Shown here: positions 46,151 to 55,488 of the stretch, in pieces
Numbering within the stretch: position 1 is the first letter of the stretch
Layout of the letters: each line of letters starts with the position of its first letter
Notes under the pieces: model-generated
Databases searched by the model: none
Seen by the model: only the letters and a program-made list of their open reading frames with translations
Told to the model about the DNA's origin: nothing
Source of the DNA: Paludisphaera mucosa
GTDB taxonomy: Bacteria; Planctomycetota; Planctomycetia; Isosphaerales; Isosphaeraceae
DNA length: 64,000 nucleotides
Direction: 5' to 3'
Assembly (NCBI RefSeq): GCF_029589435.1
Contig: NZ_JARRAG010000001.1
Coordinates: forward strand, 1,106,808 to 1,170,807
Translations under genes and position numbers: made by a program

Positions 46151-47179
46151 ATGGCGGATCGCCTGATCCCCGCCACCGTGATCGGGAGTTGGTCCTTCCC
46201 TGGCTGGTACGAGAAATTCGTGCTCGACGTCAAGGAGCACCCCGAGCTTTACGGCCCCGTCGACCGCGAGGAAGCCGTCCGGGACGCCGTTCGCCTGGCC
46301 GTCGACGACCAGCTCCGCGCGGGGCTCGATCGCATTACCGATGGCGAGATGCGCCGTGTCGACTTCAATCTGGGTTTCTATGAGTATCTGGGCGGCCTTG
46401 AGCCCTTGAGGAAAGCGCGGAATTGGGGGGCTCCGGCCCACGATCAGCGGGATCGCTACCGATGCGTCGCACCCCTGACGGCCCCCGACGGACTCGGCGT
46501 CGTCACGGAGTACCATCGTCTTCGCGAGTATGTCGACGTGCCGGTGAAGACGCCCGTCCCGGGCCCGTTCACCCTCGCGGGCTGTATCGAGGGCGGCGAG
46601 GTGTATCGCGACCGACAGTCGATCGCCGAGGCCCTGATCCCGATCGTGACGGCCGAGCTGAAGGCCCTCGTCGCGGCCGGCGTCGACTTCATCCAGCTCG
46701 ACGAGCCAAGCTTCGCTTGCCACCCCGATGCGCCCGACTATTTCCTCGACGTCATCGGTCGCACGGTCGAGGGGGTCGACGCCTACATCAGCATGCATAT
46801 GTGCTTCGGGAACTACCGGGCGCGCGCAGTGGGTCGGAGGTCGTATCGCCCTCTCTTCCCGCACATCGGTCGCGCGAAGGTCGACCAGCTCGCGCTCGAG
46901 TTCGCCAGCCGCGAGATGGCGGAGGTCGAGATCCTCGCCGAGCTTCCGGCATCGATGGACGTGGCGGTGGGGCTGGTCGACGTGAAGAACACCTGGGTCG
47001 AGCCGGCCGAGTTGGTGGCCGAGCGACTCCGCCAGGTCCTGAAATACGTGGGACCGGAGCGGGTCTCGGTGACGCCCGACTGCGGCTTCTCGCAGACGTC
47101 ACGGCATGTCGCGGTGGCCAAGTCGCGGTCGCTCGCCGAGGGGGCCGCGTTGGTCCGTCGCGAGCTGGACCGTTCCTGA
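46151..47179 (+). CDS. MetE-like cobalamin-independent methyltransferase
   Basis: A 342-residue protein corresponding to the catalytic C-terminal domain of MetE only. The zinc ligands expected for activation of a thiol are all there: HMC in SMHMCFGNY (His216, Cys218), a Glu near 250 (LALEFASRE) and Cys311 in TPDCGFSQ. The substrate segments GVDFIQLDEPSFA and VPGPFTLAG also match. Full-length MetE is about 750 residues, so the folate-binding N-terminal half is missing. Such short forms in bacteria and archaea use other methyl donors, often a corrinoid or methylthiol. AGGA of GTGAGGAATGG is the ribosome binding site. First gene of an operon with the lactonase and xylulokinase genes. Confidence 0.85.
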   Translation: MADRLIPATVIGSWSFPGWYEKFVLDVKEHPELYGPVDREEAVRDAVRLAVDDQLRAGLDRITDGEMRRVDFNLGFYEYLGGLEPLRKARNWGAPAHDQRDRYRCVAPLTAPDGLGVVTEYHRLREYVDVPVKTPVPGPFTLAGCIEGGEVYRDRQSIAEALIPIVTAELKALVAAGVDFIQLDEPSFACHPDAPDYFLDVIGRTVEGVDAYISMHMCFGNYRARAVGRRSYRPLFPHIGRAKVDQLALEFASREMAEVEILAELPASMDVAVGLVDVKNTWVEPAELVAERLRQVLKYVGPERVSVTPDCGFSQTSRHVAVAKSRSLAEGAALVRRELDRS

Positions 47180-47202
47180 GTCGTCGAGGCGGGGTGAGCG
47201 CC

Positions 47203-48048
47203 ATGATCGAGCCCGTCCGCAAGGGGGCCGAGCTTGTCCGGGAGATCGAGGAAACCGTCGCGCCGCCGACCGGGGTTTTCGTCTGGTGGACCGGACAGAG
47301 CGGTTACCTGATCAAGTCGGCCCAGGGGCTCCTGGCCGTGGATCTCTATCTTTCGGAACACCTGAGTCGCAAATACCAGGACACCCCTCGCCCCCACGTT
47401 CGGATGACGACCTCGCCCTTGAACGGCGAGGATCTGAGGGACGTCGACTTGATGCTCGCGAGCCACAAGCATTCCGACCATCTGGACCCCGGCACGGTCC
47501 CGGCCCTCCTCGCGGCCTCGCCTTCGGCCATGTTGGTCCTTCCCGAAGCGATCCGGGGACATGCGACGGGACTGGGACTTGCCGAGGACCGACTCATCGG
47601 GGTCGACTCCGGCTCGGAGGTCCGTGGCGCGGGCTTTCGCGTCCGAGCGATCCCCTCGGCCCACGAGGAGTTCGACCGCGACCCCTCAGGCCGTCATCCG
47701 TACCTCGGGTTCATCATCGAGGCGGCCGGCCTGCGGCTCTACCACAGCGGCGATACGCTCGCCTACGAAGGACTAGCGGAGGCCCTGGGCGGCGAGCGTT
47801 TCGACGTGATGTTCCTGCCGATCAACGGCCGTGCGCCCTCGCGCGGCGTTGCCGGGAACATGAGCGCTGCCGAGGCCGTCGACCTTGCGGCGCGGGTCCG
47901 TCCTCGATATCTCGTTCCACACCACTATGACATGTTCACCTTCAATACAGTCCCGGTGCACGAGTTCGAGGATCAGGCGCGTCGCCTGCCGGCCGGGGTC
48001 GAGCCGAAGGTGTTGAAGTGCGGCGAGCGCTGGGAGATTCAGCCGTGA
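47203..48048 (+). CDS. UlaG-like MBL-fold lactonase/hydrolase
   Basis: A 281-residue MBL-fold protein closest to L-ascorbate-6-phosphate lactonase UlaG. The metal motif SHKHSDHLD (HxHxDH, residues 88-93) follows the UlaG-type segment FVWWTGQSGYLIKS. Later ligands are in AIPSAHEEFD, LYHSGDTLAYEGL and VPHHYDMF. The GRAPSRG stretch and the FNTVPVHEFEDQ end are typical of the subfamily. The frame is open from 46423, but that part is antisense-like shadow of the MetE gene. The ATG at 47203 follows GGGGTGAGCGCC. It begins 23 bp after the MetE-like gene and overlaps xylulokinase by four bases (GTGA), so the three genes are one operon. A sugar-acid lactone substrate is likely. Confidence 0.85.
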   Translation: MIEPVRKGAELVREIEETVAPPTGVFVWWTGQSGYLIKSAQGLLAVDLYLSEHLSRKYQDTPRPHVRMTTSPLNGEDLRDVDLMLASHKHSDHLDPGTVPALLAASPSAMLVLPEAIRGHATGLGLAEDRLIGVDSGSEVRGAGFRVRAIPSAHEEFDRDPSGRHPYLGFIIEAAGLRLYHSGDTLAYEGLAEALGGERFDVMFLPINGRAPSRGVAGNMSAAEAVDLAARVRPRYLVPHHYDMFTFNTVPVHEFEDQARRLPAGVEPKVLKCGERWEIQP

Positions 48049-49586
48049 GCGTCACCATCGGCATCGACGTCGGGACGTCCGGGACCAAGACGCTGGCGAT
48101 CGACGAATCGGGAAAGATCCTGGCGTCGGCCTCGTCGGAGTATCCCTGCTCGCACCCGAGGCCGGGATGGTCGGAGCAGGACCCGGAACTCTGGTGGACC
48201 GCGACGCGGGAGACGCTCCGATCGGTGCTGGGCGCGGGCGCCTTCGCCGCGTCGGACGTCGCGGGCGTGGGGCTGAGCGGCCAGATGCACGGCTCGGTCT
48301 TCCTCGACGGCGAAGGCCGGGTCGTGCGCCCGGCATTGCTCTGGAACGACCAGCGGACCGCCGCCGAATGCGCCGAGATCGAGGAGCGTGCCGGCGGCCG
48401 CGAGGCCCTGATACGCATGGTCGCCAACCGGGCCCTCACCGGCTTCACGGCCCCGAAACTGCTGTGGGTGCGCAAGCATGAGCCGGCACTTTGGGAGGGA
48501 GTCCGTCAGGTCCTGCTCCCCAAGGACTACATCCGCTACCGCCTGACCGGCACGTATGCCACCGAGGTCAGCGACGCCTCGGGGACGCTCTTGCTCGACG
48601 TCGCCAATCGCCGGTGGAGCCGCGAGCTGTTGGAGAAGCTTGATCTCGACCCCTCGCTGCTCCCGCCCTGTTACGAGAGCCCCGAGGTCTCGGCGACCGT
48701 GAGCGCGATCGGGTCCGAGGCCACGGGCGTGCCCGAGGGCGTGCGGGTGGTCGGCGGCGGCGGCGACCAACCTGCGGGGGCCGTCGGCAACGGGATCGTG
48801 CGGCAGGGCGTCGTCTCGGCCACCATGGGCACCTCGGGCGTGGTCTTCGCCCACTCCGACCACCTGGGATTCGATCCCCAGGGTCGTCTCCAGCGCGGCT
48901 GCCATGCCGTCCCCGGCGCGTACCACGTTATGGGCGTCGTGCTCGCGGCAGGCGGCAGCCTGCAATGGTTCCGGAATGAGCTGGGCAAGGCCGAGGTCGC
49001 CCACGCCAAGTCGCTCGGCATCGACCCTTATCAGGTGCTGACCGCCGAGGCCGCCCTCGCGGGCCCGGGGGCCGAAGGCCTTTTCTTCCTGCCCTATTTG
49101 ACCGGCGAGCGCTCGCCCCACTTCGACCCCGACGCGAAAGGGGGGTGGATCGGCCTGACCGTCCGCCACGGCCGCCCCCACATGATCCGCGCGGTGCTCG
49201 AAGGGGCGACCTTCGCTATGCGCGACAGCCTCGAGCTGATCCGCGACATGAAGGTGGCGATCCAGCAGATCCGCGTATCCGGCGGCGGCGCCCGGAACGC
49301 CCTCTGGAAGCAGATCCAGGCAGACATCTACGGCGCCGACGTCCACACGATCAACGCCAGCGAGGGCCCGGCCTACGGCGCGGCGCTCCTGGCTCAGGTC
49401 GGCACGGGCGGATTCTCAACGGTCCCGGAGGCCTGCGACGCCGCGATCATGACCGTCGAGAGCACCAGCGTTGATCCCCAGGTCAAGGCGTACTACGATC
49501 GGGCGTACAAGGTCTACCGGGGCCTGTACGAGCATTTGAAGGGTTCTTTCCGGGAGATCAGCGCGCTGGTGGCCGAGGGCCTCTAG
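48045..49586 (+). CDS. xylB: Xylulokinase
   Basis: A 513-residue FGGY-family carbohydrate kinase. IGIDVGTSGTKTLAID (phosphate 1), GLSGQMHGSV with LWNDQRT (substrate region), VVGGGGDQPAGAVGNG and TMGTSGVVF (phosphate 2), and RVSGGGARNALWKQI (adenosine motif) are all present and match XylB better than glycerol kinase or gluconokinase. It phosphorylates D-xylulose to D-xylulose-5-phosphate. The start is a GTG that overlaps the stop of the lactonase gene by four bases. The neighbouring lactonase suggests a pentose or ascorbate-like catabolic route, but no isomerase or transporter is in the window to confirm this. Confidence 0.95.
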   Translation: MSVTIGIDVGTSGTKTLAIDESGKILASASSEYPCSHPRPGWSEQDPELWWTATRETLRSVLGAGAFAASDVAGVGLSGQMHGSVFLDGEGRVVRPALLWNDQRTAAECAEIEERAGGREALIRMVANRALTGFTAPKLLWVRKHEPALWEGVRQVLLPKDYIRYRLTGTYATEVSDASGTLLLDVANRRWSRELLEKLDLDPSLLPPCYESPEVSATVSAIGSEATGVPEGVRVVGGGGDQPAGAVGNGIVRQGVVSATMGTSGVVFAHSDHLGFDPQGRLQRGCHAVPGAYHVMGVVLAAGGSLQWFRNELGKAEVAHAKSLGIDPYQVLTAEAALAGPGAEGLFFLPYLTGERSPHFDPDAKGGWIGLTVRHGRPHMIRAVLEGATFAMRDSLELIRDMKVAIQQIRVSGGGARNALWKQIQADIYGADVHTINASEGPAYGAALLAQVGTGGFSTVPEACDAAIMTVESTSVDPQVKAYYDRAYKVYRGLYEHLKGSFREISALVAEGL

Positions 49587-49620
49587 CCGGCAGTCCACGG
49601 CCCTCGCCAGGAGTCTCCGT

Positions 49621-51753
49621 TTGGCTCGCAAATCCCGAGCGCCGCAGCGATCGGAAGTCGTCCCGCCGTCGGATGGTCGGGAGCCGCCCGAGGCGAGCGA
49701 GCATCAAACCGGACCCGAGGGCCCGCCCCGCGACGTCCGGAGGTTTTTTTGGATCGGCCTCGCCGTCGTGGCCCTGCTGGGCCAGCATCTGGGACTGGCC
49801 GAGCGGAGCCTGCTCACGGAGAACCCGACGGTCGACGAGGTCGTGCACATGCCGGCCGGATTGACGTACTGGGACCAGCACACCTTCCGGCTGTACCATC
49901 ACAACCCGCCCCTGGTGAAGATGGTCGCGGCGCTGCCGGTCTGGCTCGCCGGGCCGGTGCTGGCGCCCCTCTACCAGCGAAAATCCTGGAGCGAACGCGA
50001 CCCTTCGCAGGCGAATTTCGCTCACGACTTCGCCTACGTGAACGCCGACCGCTACTTCGAGCTGTTCGACCTGGCGCGGATGGTGATGCCGCTCTTCTCG
50101 ATCATCGGAGGCCTCGTGGTCTTCGCCTGGTCCTGCCGCCTCTACGGCGCGGGCGGGGGGCTGCTGAGCCTCGCGCTCTGGGTGTTCTGCCCGAACATAC
50201 TCGCCCATGGTCGGTTGGTGACCTCGGACGTCGGTTCGACGGCCTTCGGCGCCGGCGCGACGTATCTTTTCTGGCGATACCTGCGCGATCCTCGCTGGGG
50301 ACGCGCGAGCCTGGCCGGCGTGGCGCTGGGGCTGGCCCAGCTCACCAAGTTCAGCATGCTGCTGCTCTACCTCGTCTGGCCCTTCCTCTGGCTGATACGC
50401 CTGGTCGTCGCCCCGGCGGTCGAGACGTGGTCGCTTCGAATCGGTCGGGGTGTGGTTCACGGGGCCTGGGTCGTGGCGCTGAGCATCCTGACCATTGACG
50501 CAGGCTACATGTTCGAAGGCGTCGGCAGGCCGCTGGGGAGCTTCGAGTTTGCGAGCGGGAGCCTGACGAAGCCTCCGCCCGGCGGCCTGAGGACGGCCCC
50601 GCCGACCAGGAATCAGCTCTACGCCTGGATCTGGCCGTTCGCGCAGAACCGATTCCGGGGGACCTTCCTGGAGAACCTGCCCGCGCCGCTGCCGGAGCAC
50701 TATCTCCTGGGTTTCGACGAGCAGAAGATCGAGGCCGACGGCATCCCGCTCCGCTTCATCCAGGCCTGGAACGCCCTGAACGCCGGCGACAGGAGCGGGG
50801 CCCTCGCCCTGGCCGGCTCGTCCGACCGTTCCGTGGCCGGGTACAGCGTGTATCTTAACGGCGTCCTTCGGGGCTCAGGATGGTGGTATTACTATCTGGC
50901 GGCGCTCGCCTACAAGGTCCCAGAGGGGTCCTGCCTGCTGCTCCTGACTTCGATCGCTCTCCTCTTCGTCGCCCGGCGTTCGCGAGAGTCCTGGGTGGAC
51001 GAGATCACGCTCTGGACGGTCCCAACGGCCATCTTGCTGGCGATGAGCGTCCTGACCGACATCAACCTCGGCCTGCGATACATCCTGGCCGTCTTCCCGT
51101 ACCTCTACATCCAGGCAGGAAAGCTCGTCCCCTTCGTCGAGTCGCTCGCCGGGCGGAGTCGAAGTTTCGGCCGAACGGGATTGATCGCCTGCGTGGGGCT
51201 CACGGCGCTCTCCTCATTTGCGATCCATCCCGATTATCTGGCGTACTTCAATCACGTCTCCGGCGGCCCCGACCGCATGCCCGCGAGGCTGATCGACAGC
51301 AACCTGGACTGGGGCCAGGACCTCGTCGGCCTGCGCCGATGGTGCCGAGAGAACATCCCCGACGAGCCGATCGGTCTGGCCTACTTCGGCCAGATAAATC
51401 CCGGCATCTTCACGCTGCGGGGCGACGGATTCGATTGGTTCCTGCCGCCGATCCGGCCCGGCCACGTCGACAGAATGGATCCCGCGTCGCCTGCGCGGCT
51501 GCTCGGCCCCGCCAGGGAACTGAAGCCCGGCTGGTTCGCGGTGAGCGCTTCGCTCGTCTACGGCCTGGGTTGGCGGCTCTACGATCCCACGCCGTTTCTC
51601 AACGAGGCCTGGTCCCCGTCGTGGAACGCCAAGGACGATCCGTTCGGCTATTTCCGACTCTTCGAGCCGGTCGAGCGCATCGGTCACTCGATCTTGATCT
51701 ACAAGCTGACCGCCGGGGACGTCGCCCGCGCGGCCCAACTTCTCAAACCGTAG
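49621..51753 (+). CDS. GT39-like membrane mannosyl/glycosyltransferase
   Basis: A 710-residue integral membrane protein of the PMT/GT39 GT-C class. The first luminal loop has the Asp-Glu pair in NPTVDEVVHMPAGLTYW followed by HHNPPLVKMVAALP, the catalytic loop of this class. About nine to eleven hydrophobic helices follow. The C-terminal soluble part (IDSNLDWGQDLVGLRRW ... IGLAYFGQINPG, shortened) is common in planctomycete members. The start is TTG at 49621 with AGGAG seven bases upstream. No closer ATG exists. It transfers sugars from a polyprenyl-phosphate donor to proteins or lipids outside the membrane. The acceptor is unknown. Its 3' end overlaps the convergent methyltransferase gene by 11 bp. 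Confidence 0.8.
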   Translation: MARKSRAPQRSEVVPPSDGREPPEASEHQTGPEGPPRDVRRFFWIGLAVVALLGQHLGLAERSLLTENPTVDEVVHMPAGLTYWDQHTFRLYHHNPPLVKMVAALPVWLAGPVLAPLYQRKSWSERDPSQANFAHDFAYVNADRYFELFDLARMVMPLFSIIGGLVVFAWSCRLYGAGGGLLSLALWVFCPNILAHGRLVTSDVGSTAFGAGATYLFWRYLRDPRWGRASLAGVALGLAQLTKFSMLLLYLVWPFLWLIRLVVAPAVETWSLRIGRGVVHGAWVVALSILTIDAGYMFEGVGRPLGSFEFASGSLTKPPPGGLRTAPPTRNQLYAWIWPFAQNRFRGTFLENLPAPLPEHYLLGFDEQKIEADGIPLRFIQAWNALNAGDRSGALALAGSSDRSVAGYSVYLNGVLRGSGWWYYYLAALAYKVPEGSCLLLLTSIALLFVARRSRESWVDEITLWTVPTAILLAMSVLTDINLGLRYILAVFPYLYIQAGKLVPFVESLAGRSRSFGRTGLIACVGLTALSSFAIHPDYLAYFNHVSGGPDRMPARLIDSNLDWGQDLVGLRRWCRENIPDEPIGLAYFGQINPGIFTLRGDGFDWFLPPIRPGHVDRMDPASPARLLGPARELKPGWFAVSASLVYGLGWRLYDPTPFLNEAWSPSWNAKDDPFGYFRLFEPVERIGHSILIYKLTAGDVARAAQLLKP

Positions 51754-52639
51754 GCTTGCGACTTACGTAGACCTGGGCGAGATCGTCGTCGCGGACGGGC
51801 CCGAAACGGGTCTCCGTCTCAAAACCCGCGTGTGCGAGCCAGTCGGGGAAGTCCATCCCCAACTCGGTGAAGACGGGGTAGCCCACGTCCCCGCCGGGAT
51901 GTCGGATCGGCGTCGCCAGGTCCTCGATCGAGCCGTCGCGCCGGAGCCGGGCTCGCGGGAACGTTTCGGCGAAGTGGGGCGAGACGGGTGCCGTGAAGAC
52001 GTGCAGGCCGCCGGGGACGAGGACGCGGTGCACCTCATCGAGGGCCCTCGCCAGGTCGGGGACGTGCTCCAGGGTTTCGGAGGTCAGCACGAGGTCGAAA
52101 CGGTCGTCCTCGTAGGTCAGTCGGGCGAGATCCTCGTGACGCAGTCCCTTGACGTAGGCCCCGGGGTGGGCGTTGGGGATGTAGTCGGAGGGGTGGAAAC
52201 GGGCGAGGTTCTCCAGGGTCTCGTGGATGCCGTCGATCCGATTGATCTCGGCGATCCGCATGGCGCCGGCCTCGTCGCTGCGGGCCCATGTCCGGAGGTC
52301 CGGGGCGCGACGCCCGTCGGTGGGGTAGAGGTCCAGAAGGACCTCGGCCATCCTCCGGGCGCGGAGCTTCGCGCCGCAGCCGGCGCAGTCGCACGACTCC
52401 TTCCGCGCCAGGGCCTCGGCCTGCCGCCTGGTGAGCCCCCACAATTCAACGAGTCGGGCGGGGATCACCCGACGTCGGTAGAACATGTAACGCTTCTCAC
52501 CGCAGACGGAGCAGCGTTCGGCACGTCCGCACGCCATGGCCGAGGCGTAGTCGCGGGCCAGCCAACCAAGCCGGTGGGCTTCGTTCCAGGCGGCCACCAG
52601 CGGGCCTTTCACGGGGTGGGGGAGGGGGATTTTGCTCAT
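51743..52639 (-). CDS. SAM-dependent methyltransferase with Cys cluster
   Basis: A 298-residue protein whose C-terminal half is a class I methyltransferase: FDLVLTSETLEHVPDLARALDEVHRVLVPGGLHVFTAP is quoted only in part, with the LEHV and PGG elements of the Methyltransf_11 family. The N-terminal 100 residues hold Cys pairs (ERCSVCGEKRY and ESCDCAGCGAKLRAR) that probably bind zinc. Motif I of the SAM site is not obvious (IPNAHPGAYVKGLRHED), so the family resemblance rests on the later motifs. Such proteins with an N-terminal zinc ribbon occur in surface-glycan gene sets. It is convergent with the GT39-like gene, overlapping 11 bp. Confidence 0.75.
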   Translation of the reverse strand: MSKIPLPHPVKGPLVAAWNEAHRLGWLARDYASAMACGRAERCSVCGEKRYMFYRRRVIPARLVELWGLTRRQAEALARKESCDCAGCGAKLRARRMAEVLLDLYPTDGRRAPDLRTWARSDEAGAMRIAEINRIDGIHETLENLARFHPSDYIPNAHPGAYVKGLRHEDLARLTYEDDRFDLVLTSETLEHVPDLARALDEVHRVLVPGGLHVFTAPVSPHFAETFPRARLRRDGSIEDLATPIRHPGGDVGYPVFTELGMDFPDWLAHAGFETETRFGPVRDDDLAQVYVSRKPTV

Positions 52640-52770
52640 GTGTCGCTGGGTTGCGGCGGGCTCGCGCAGGCTTGACCGCCGCGTGGAGGTCGATTACGAT
52701 CGATTCATGCGTCAAGAAGGATGCGGCACGCGGTAAAGTCCGATTTGACGACAAATTAGGGCGAGGATCA

Positions 52771-53940
52771 ATGGCCTACGCGACGACCGTCCAGCGCCAC
52801 AAGACGAAGGAGATCGGGATCGGCGACCTGCCGGTCGGGGGGGACAACCCGATCCTGGTCCAGTCGATGACCACGACCAACACGTTCGACGCCGAGGCCA
52901 CCCTGGCCCAGATCCGACGTCTCGAAGAGGCCGGATGCGAGGTCGTCCGCGTCACCGTCCCCAAGAAAGAGGACGTCGAGGGCATCAAGGCGATCCGCGA
53001 CCAGATCAAGATCCCGCTGATCGCCGACATCCATTTCGACTACCGGATGGCCCTCGCCTGCCTCGAAGCCCGCACCCCGTCGGGCCGCCGCGCCGTGGAC
53101 AAGATCCGGATCAACCCCGGGAACATCGGCGGTGAGGAACGCTTCAAGGAGGTCGTCCGCAAGGCCCGCGATGCTGGCGTCCCCATGCGGATCGGCGTCA
53201 ACTCGGGGAGCCTCGAGAAGGACCTGATCGAGAAGTACGGCTTCCCGTGCCCCGAGGCGATGGTCGAGAGCGCCCTGCGGCACATCGAGACCGCCGAGGC
53301 GCTCGGCTACAAGCAGATGATCGTCAGCCTCAAGGCCAGCCACGTCCCCACGGCCGTCGCCTGCTACTCCGAGTACGCCGCGAAGGCCGACTACCCGACC
53401 CACGTCGGGATCACCGAGGCCGGTTCGAGGGAATACGGCACGCTCAAGAGCGCCGCGGGCATCGGCTCGATCCTCCTCCGCGGCATCGGCGACACGATCC
53501 GGGTCTCGCTCCTGGGCGACCCGGTCCCCGAGATCGACGCCGGCTTCGACATCCTCCGCGCCTGCGACCGCCGCGTGACGAAGCCCGAGGTCGTCGCCTG
53601 CCCGACCTGCGGCCGGCTGGACATCGACCTGGAGCGGATCGTCGCCGAGGTCGAGGAGAAGATGAAGAACCTGACCAATCCCCTCCGCATCAGCATCCTC
53701 GGCTGCCTGGTCAACGGCTTCGGCGAGGCCAAGGAGGCCGATCTCGGCATCGCCGCCGGTTCCGGCAAGGGGATCATCTTCAAGCGCGGGGTTCCCATCC
53801 GCCACGTCCTCGAAGCCGACATGGTCCAGGCCCTCCTTGAAGAAGTCGAGCGGTTCGAGGAAGCGACCGTGCCCCTCGCCTCCTTCGTCGAGAAGGAAAA
53901 GAAGAAGCAGGCCAAGTCGGGCCTCCCCGTCCTGAACTGA
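52771..53940 (+). CDS. ispG: 4-hydroxy-3-methylbut-2-enyl diphosphate synthase (IspG/GcpE)
   Basis: A 389-residue [4Fe-4S] enzyme of the non-mevalonate isoprenoid pathway, converting MEcPP to HMBPP. Diagnostic segments are VGGDNPILVQSMTTTNT, GCEVVRVTVP, IPLIADIHFDYRMAL, KIRINPGNIGGEERF and SLKASHVPTAVACY. The cluster cysteines are in ACPTCGR and LGCLVNGFGEAKEAD. A long open frame begins at 52651, but homology starts at the ATG 52771 with GAGGA upstream. Length is that of the classical bacterial form. Single gene with a strong hairpin after its stop. Confidence 0.96.
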   Translation: MAYATTVQRHKTKEIGIGDLPVGGDNPILVQSMTTTNTFDAEATLAQIRRLEEAGCEVVRVTVPKKEDVEGIKAIRDQIKIPLIADIHFDYRMALACLEARTPSGRRAVDKIRINPGNIGGEERFKEVVRKARDAGVPMRIGVNSGSLEKDLIEKYGFPCPEAMVESALRHIETAEALGYKQMIVSLKASHVPTAVACYSEYAAKADYPTHVGITEAGSREYGTLKSAAGIGSILLRGIGDTIRVSLLGDPVPEIDAGFDILRACDRRVTKPEVVACPTCGRLDIDLERIVAEVEEKMKNLTNPLRISILGCLVNGFGEAKEADLGIAAGSGKGIIFKRGVPIRHVLEADMVQALLEEVERFEEATVPLASFVEKEKKKQAKSGLPVLN

Positions 53941-53965
53941 GCTAACCGCCAGCGACGACATGCCT

Positions 53966-53995
53966 GACGCCCCGGGGCCGATCCCCCGGGGCGTC
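53966..53995 (+). terminator. Hairpin after ispG
   Basis: Perfect 12-bp stem GACGCCCCGGGG/CCCCGGGGCGTC with a six-base loop, 25 bases past the ispG stop, in the 69-bp gap with the convergent dehydrogenase gene. It is followed by CGACTTTCG, a weak T-run, and could act in both directions. Confidence 0.65.
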
Positions 53996-54009
53996 CGACT
54001 TTCGAATCC

Positions 54010-55488
54010 TCAGGACTGACGGAGGCCGACGGCGACGTACTTCGTCTCGAAGTACGCGTCCAGTCCCTCGCTCCCCAGCTCGCGGCCGAGGCCTGACTCC
54101 TTCATTCCACCGAACGGGCATTGGGGGGTCGCCGGGATCGGATCGTTGATGCCGATGATCCCCGCCTCGAGGCCCTCGGCCATCCGGGTGGCGACGGTCA
54201 GGTCGTTGGTGAAGACGTAGGCCGCGAGGCCGTAGGGCGTGGCGTTGGCGGCGGCGATCACGTCGTCGAGCTTGTCGAAGTCCAGGATCGGCATCACGGG
54301 TGCGAAGGGCTCGTCGGTCATCAGCTTCATCGTGCCGTCGACGTTCGTCAGGACGGTGGGCTCGAACCAGTACCCCTTGTCGAACCTCGACGACCGGCCG
54401 CCGCCCGTACGAATCCGGGCGCCCTTATCGCGGGCGTCGTCGATCAGCGCCTGCGTCTTGTCGAGCGCACGCGATTCGACCATCGGCCCGACCTGCACGC
54501 CCTCCTCCAGGCCGTTGCCGATCTTGAGCTTGTTCGTCAGCTCGACGGCCGCTTCGGTGAAGTCCTTGATGATCTCGTCGTGGACGTAGAACCGGGAAGG
54601 CGCGATGCAGACCTGGCCGTTGTTCCGGAACTTGCCGATGACCGCCGCTTGGGCGACCTGCTGGACGTCGGCGTCGGGGAAGACGATCAGCGGCGCGTGA
54701 CCGCCGAGTTCCAGGCTCAGACGCTTCACTTGGTCGGCCGAGCGGCGAAGCAGTTCCTTGCCGACCGCCGTCGAGCCCGTGAACGAGATCTTGCGCACCG
54801 CGGGATGCTCGAACAGGGCGTCCGCGAAGGGCTTTGGCGGGCCGATGACGAGGTTCGCGACGCCCGGGGGCAGGCCGGCGTCGGCGAGGCACTCGAACAT
54901 CAGGATCAGGGTGAGCGGAGTCTGGTCGGCGGGACGGCTGACGACCGTGCAGCCGGCCGCCAGCGCCGGGGCGATCTTCCGGCTCGGGAGCGCAGCCGGG
55001 AAGTTCCAGGGGGTGATCGTGCCCACCACGCCGACGGGATGCTTGATCGTATAGTAGCGCTTGGCGACGTTCGTGGGGGGGATGATGCGGCCGTAGGCTC
55101 GCTTGGCCTCCTCGGCGAACCACTCGAACGTCTCGGCGGCGTGGAGGGCCTCGGTTTTCGCCTCCAGCAAGGGCTTGCCTTGCTCCATCGTCATGGCGCG
55201 GGCGATCAAGTCGGCCCGCTCGCGTATCAGTTCGGCGGTCTTCTTAAGGATCCTCGCGCGATCGTAGGCCGACGACGCCTTCCAGGCGGGGAAGGCCCGC
55301 GCCGCGGCCACGATCGCCACGTGGGCCTCGTTCCCCCCCGCGTAGGCCACCTCGGCGATGGTGGATTCATCGGCCGGGTTGATCACGGCCAGCGTCTTGC
55401 CGTCGTCCGCGTCGAGCCAGGCGCCGTCGATGTACATGCGGGTGGGAAAGTCCTGCTTCGCGGACGGGCTCGACGCGTTGGCTGCCAT
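54010..55488 (-). CDS. gabD: NAD(P)-dependent succinate-semialdehyde dehydrogenase family protein
   Basis: A 492-residue aldehyde dehydrogenase. The fold markers are GTITPWNFPAALPSRKIAPAL, ISFTGSTAVGKELL, SLELGGHAPLIVF (catalytic Glu) and FRNNGQVCIAPSRFYVHD with the catalytic Cys. The order and spacing match GabD/SSADH, and the C-terminal PFGGMKESGLGRELGSEGLDAY is also characteristic. It oxidises succinate semialdehyde to succinate, or related semialdehydes such as glutarate semialdehyde. The ATG at 55488 fits the family N-terminus (DFPTRMYIDGAWL), so the longer frame to 55587 is not used. No aminotransferase is next to it. The class-III aminotransferase lies 20 kb upstream. Confidence 0.92.
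   Translation of the reverse strand: MAANASSPSAKQDFPTRMYIDGAWLDADDGKTLAVINPADESTIAEVAYAGGNEAHVAIVAAARAFPAWKASSAYDRARILKKTAELIRERADLIARAMTMEQGKPLLEAKTEALHAAETFEWFAEEAKRAYGRIIPPTNVAKRYYTIKHPVGVVGTITPWNFPAALPSRKIAPALAAGCTVVSRPADQTPLTLILMFECLADAGLPPGVANLVIGPPKPFADALFEHPAVRKISFTGSTAVGKELLRRSADQVKRLSLELGGHAPLIVFPDADVQQVAQAAVIGKFRNNGQVCIAPSRFYVHDEIIKDFTEAAVELTNKLKIGNGLEEGVQVGPMVESRALDKTQALIDDARDKGARIRTGGGRSSRFDKGYWFEPTVLTNVDGTMKLMTDEPFAPVMPILDFDKLDDVIAAANATPYGLAAYVFTNDLTVATRMAEGLEAGIIGINDPIPATPQCPFGGMKESGLGRELGSEGLDAYFETKYVAVGLRQS

Noticed and set aside
46423-47202. In-frame upstream extension of the UlaG-like gene
   Set aside because: The extension is an Arg-rich shadow of the MetE-like gene. UlaG homology and a plausible start begin at 47203.
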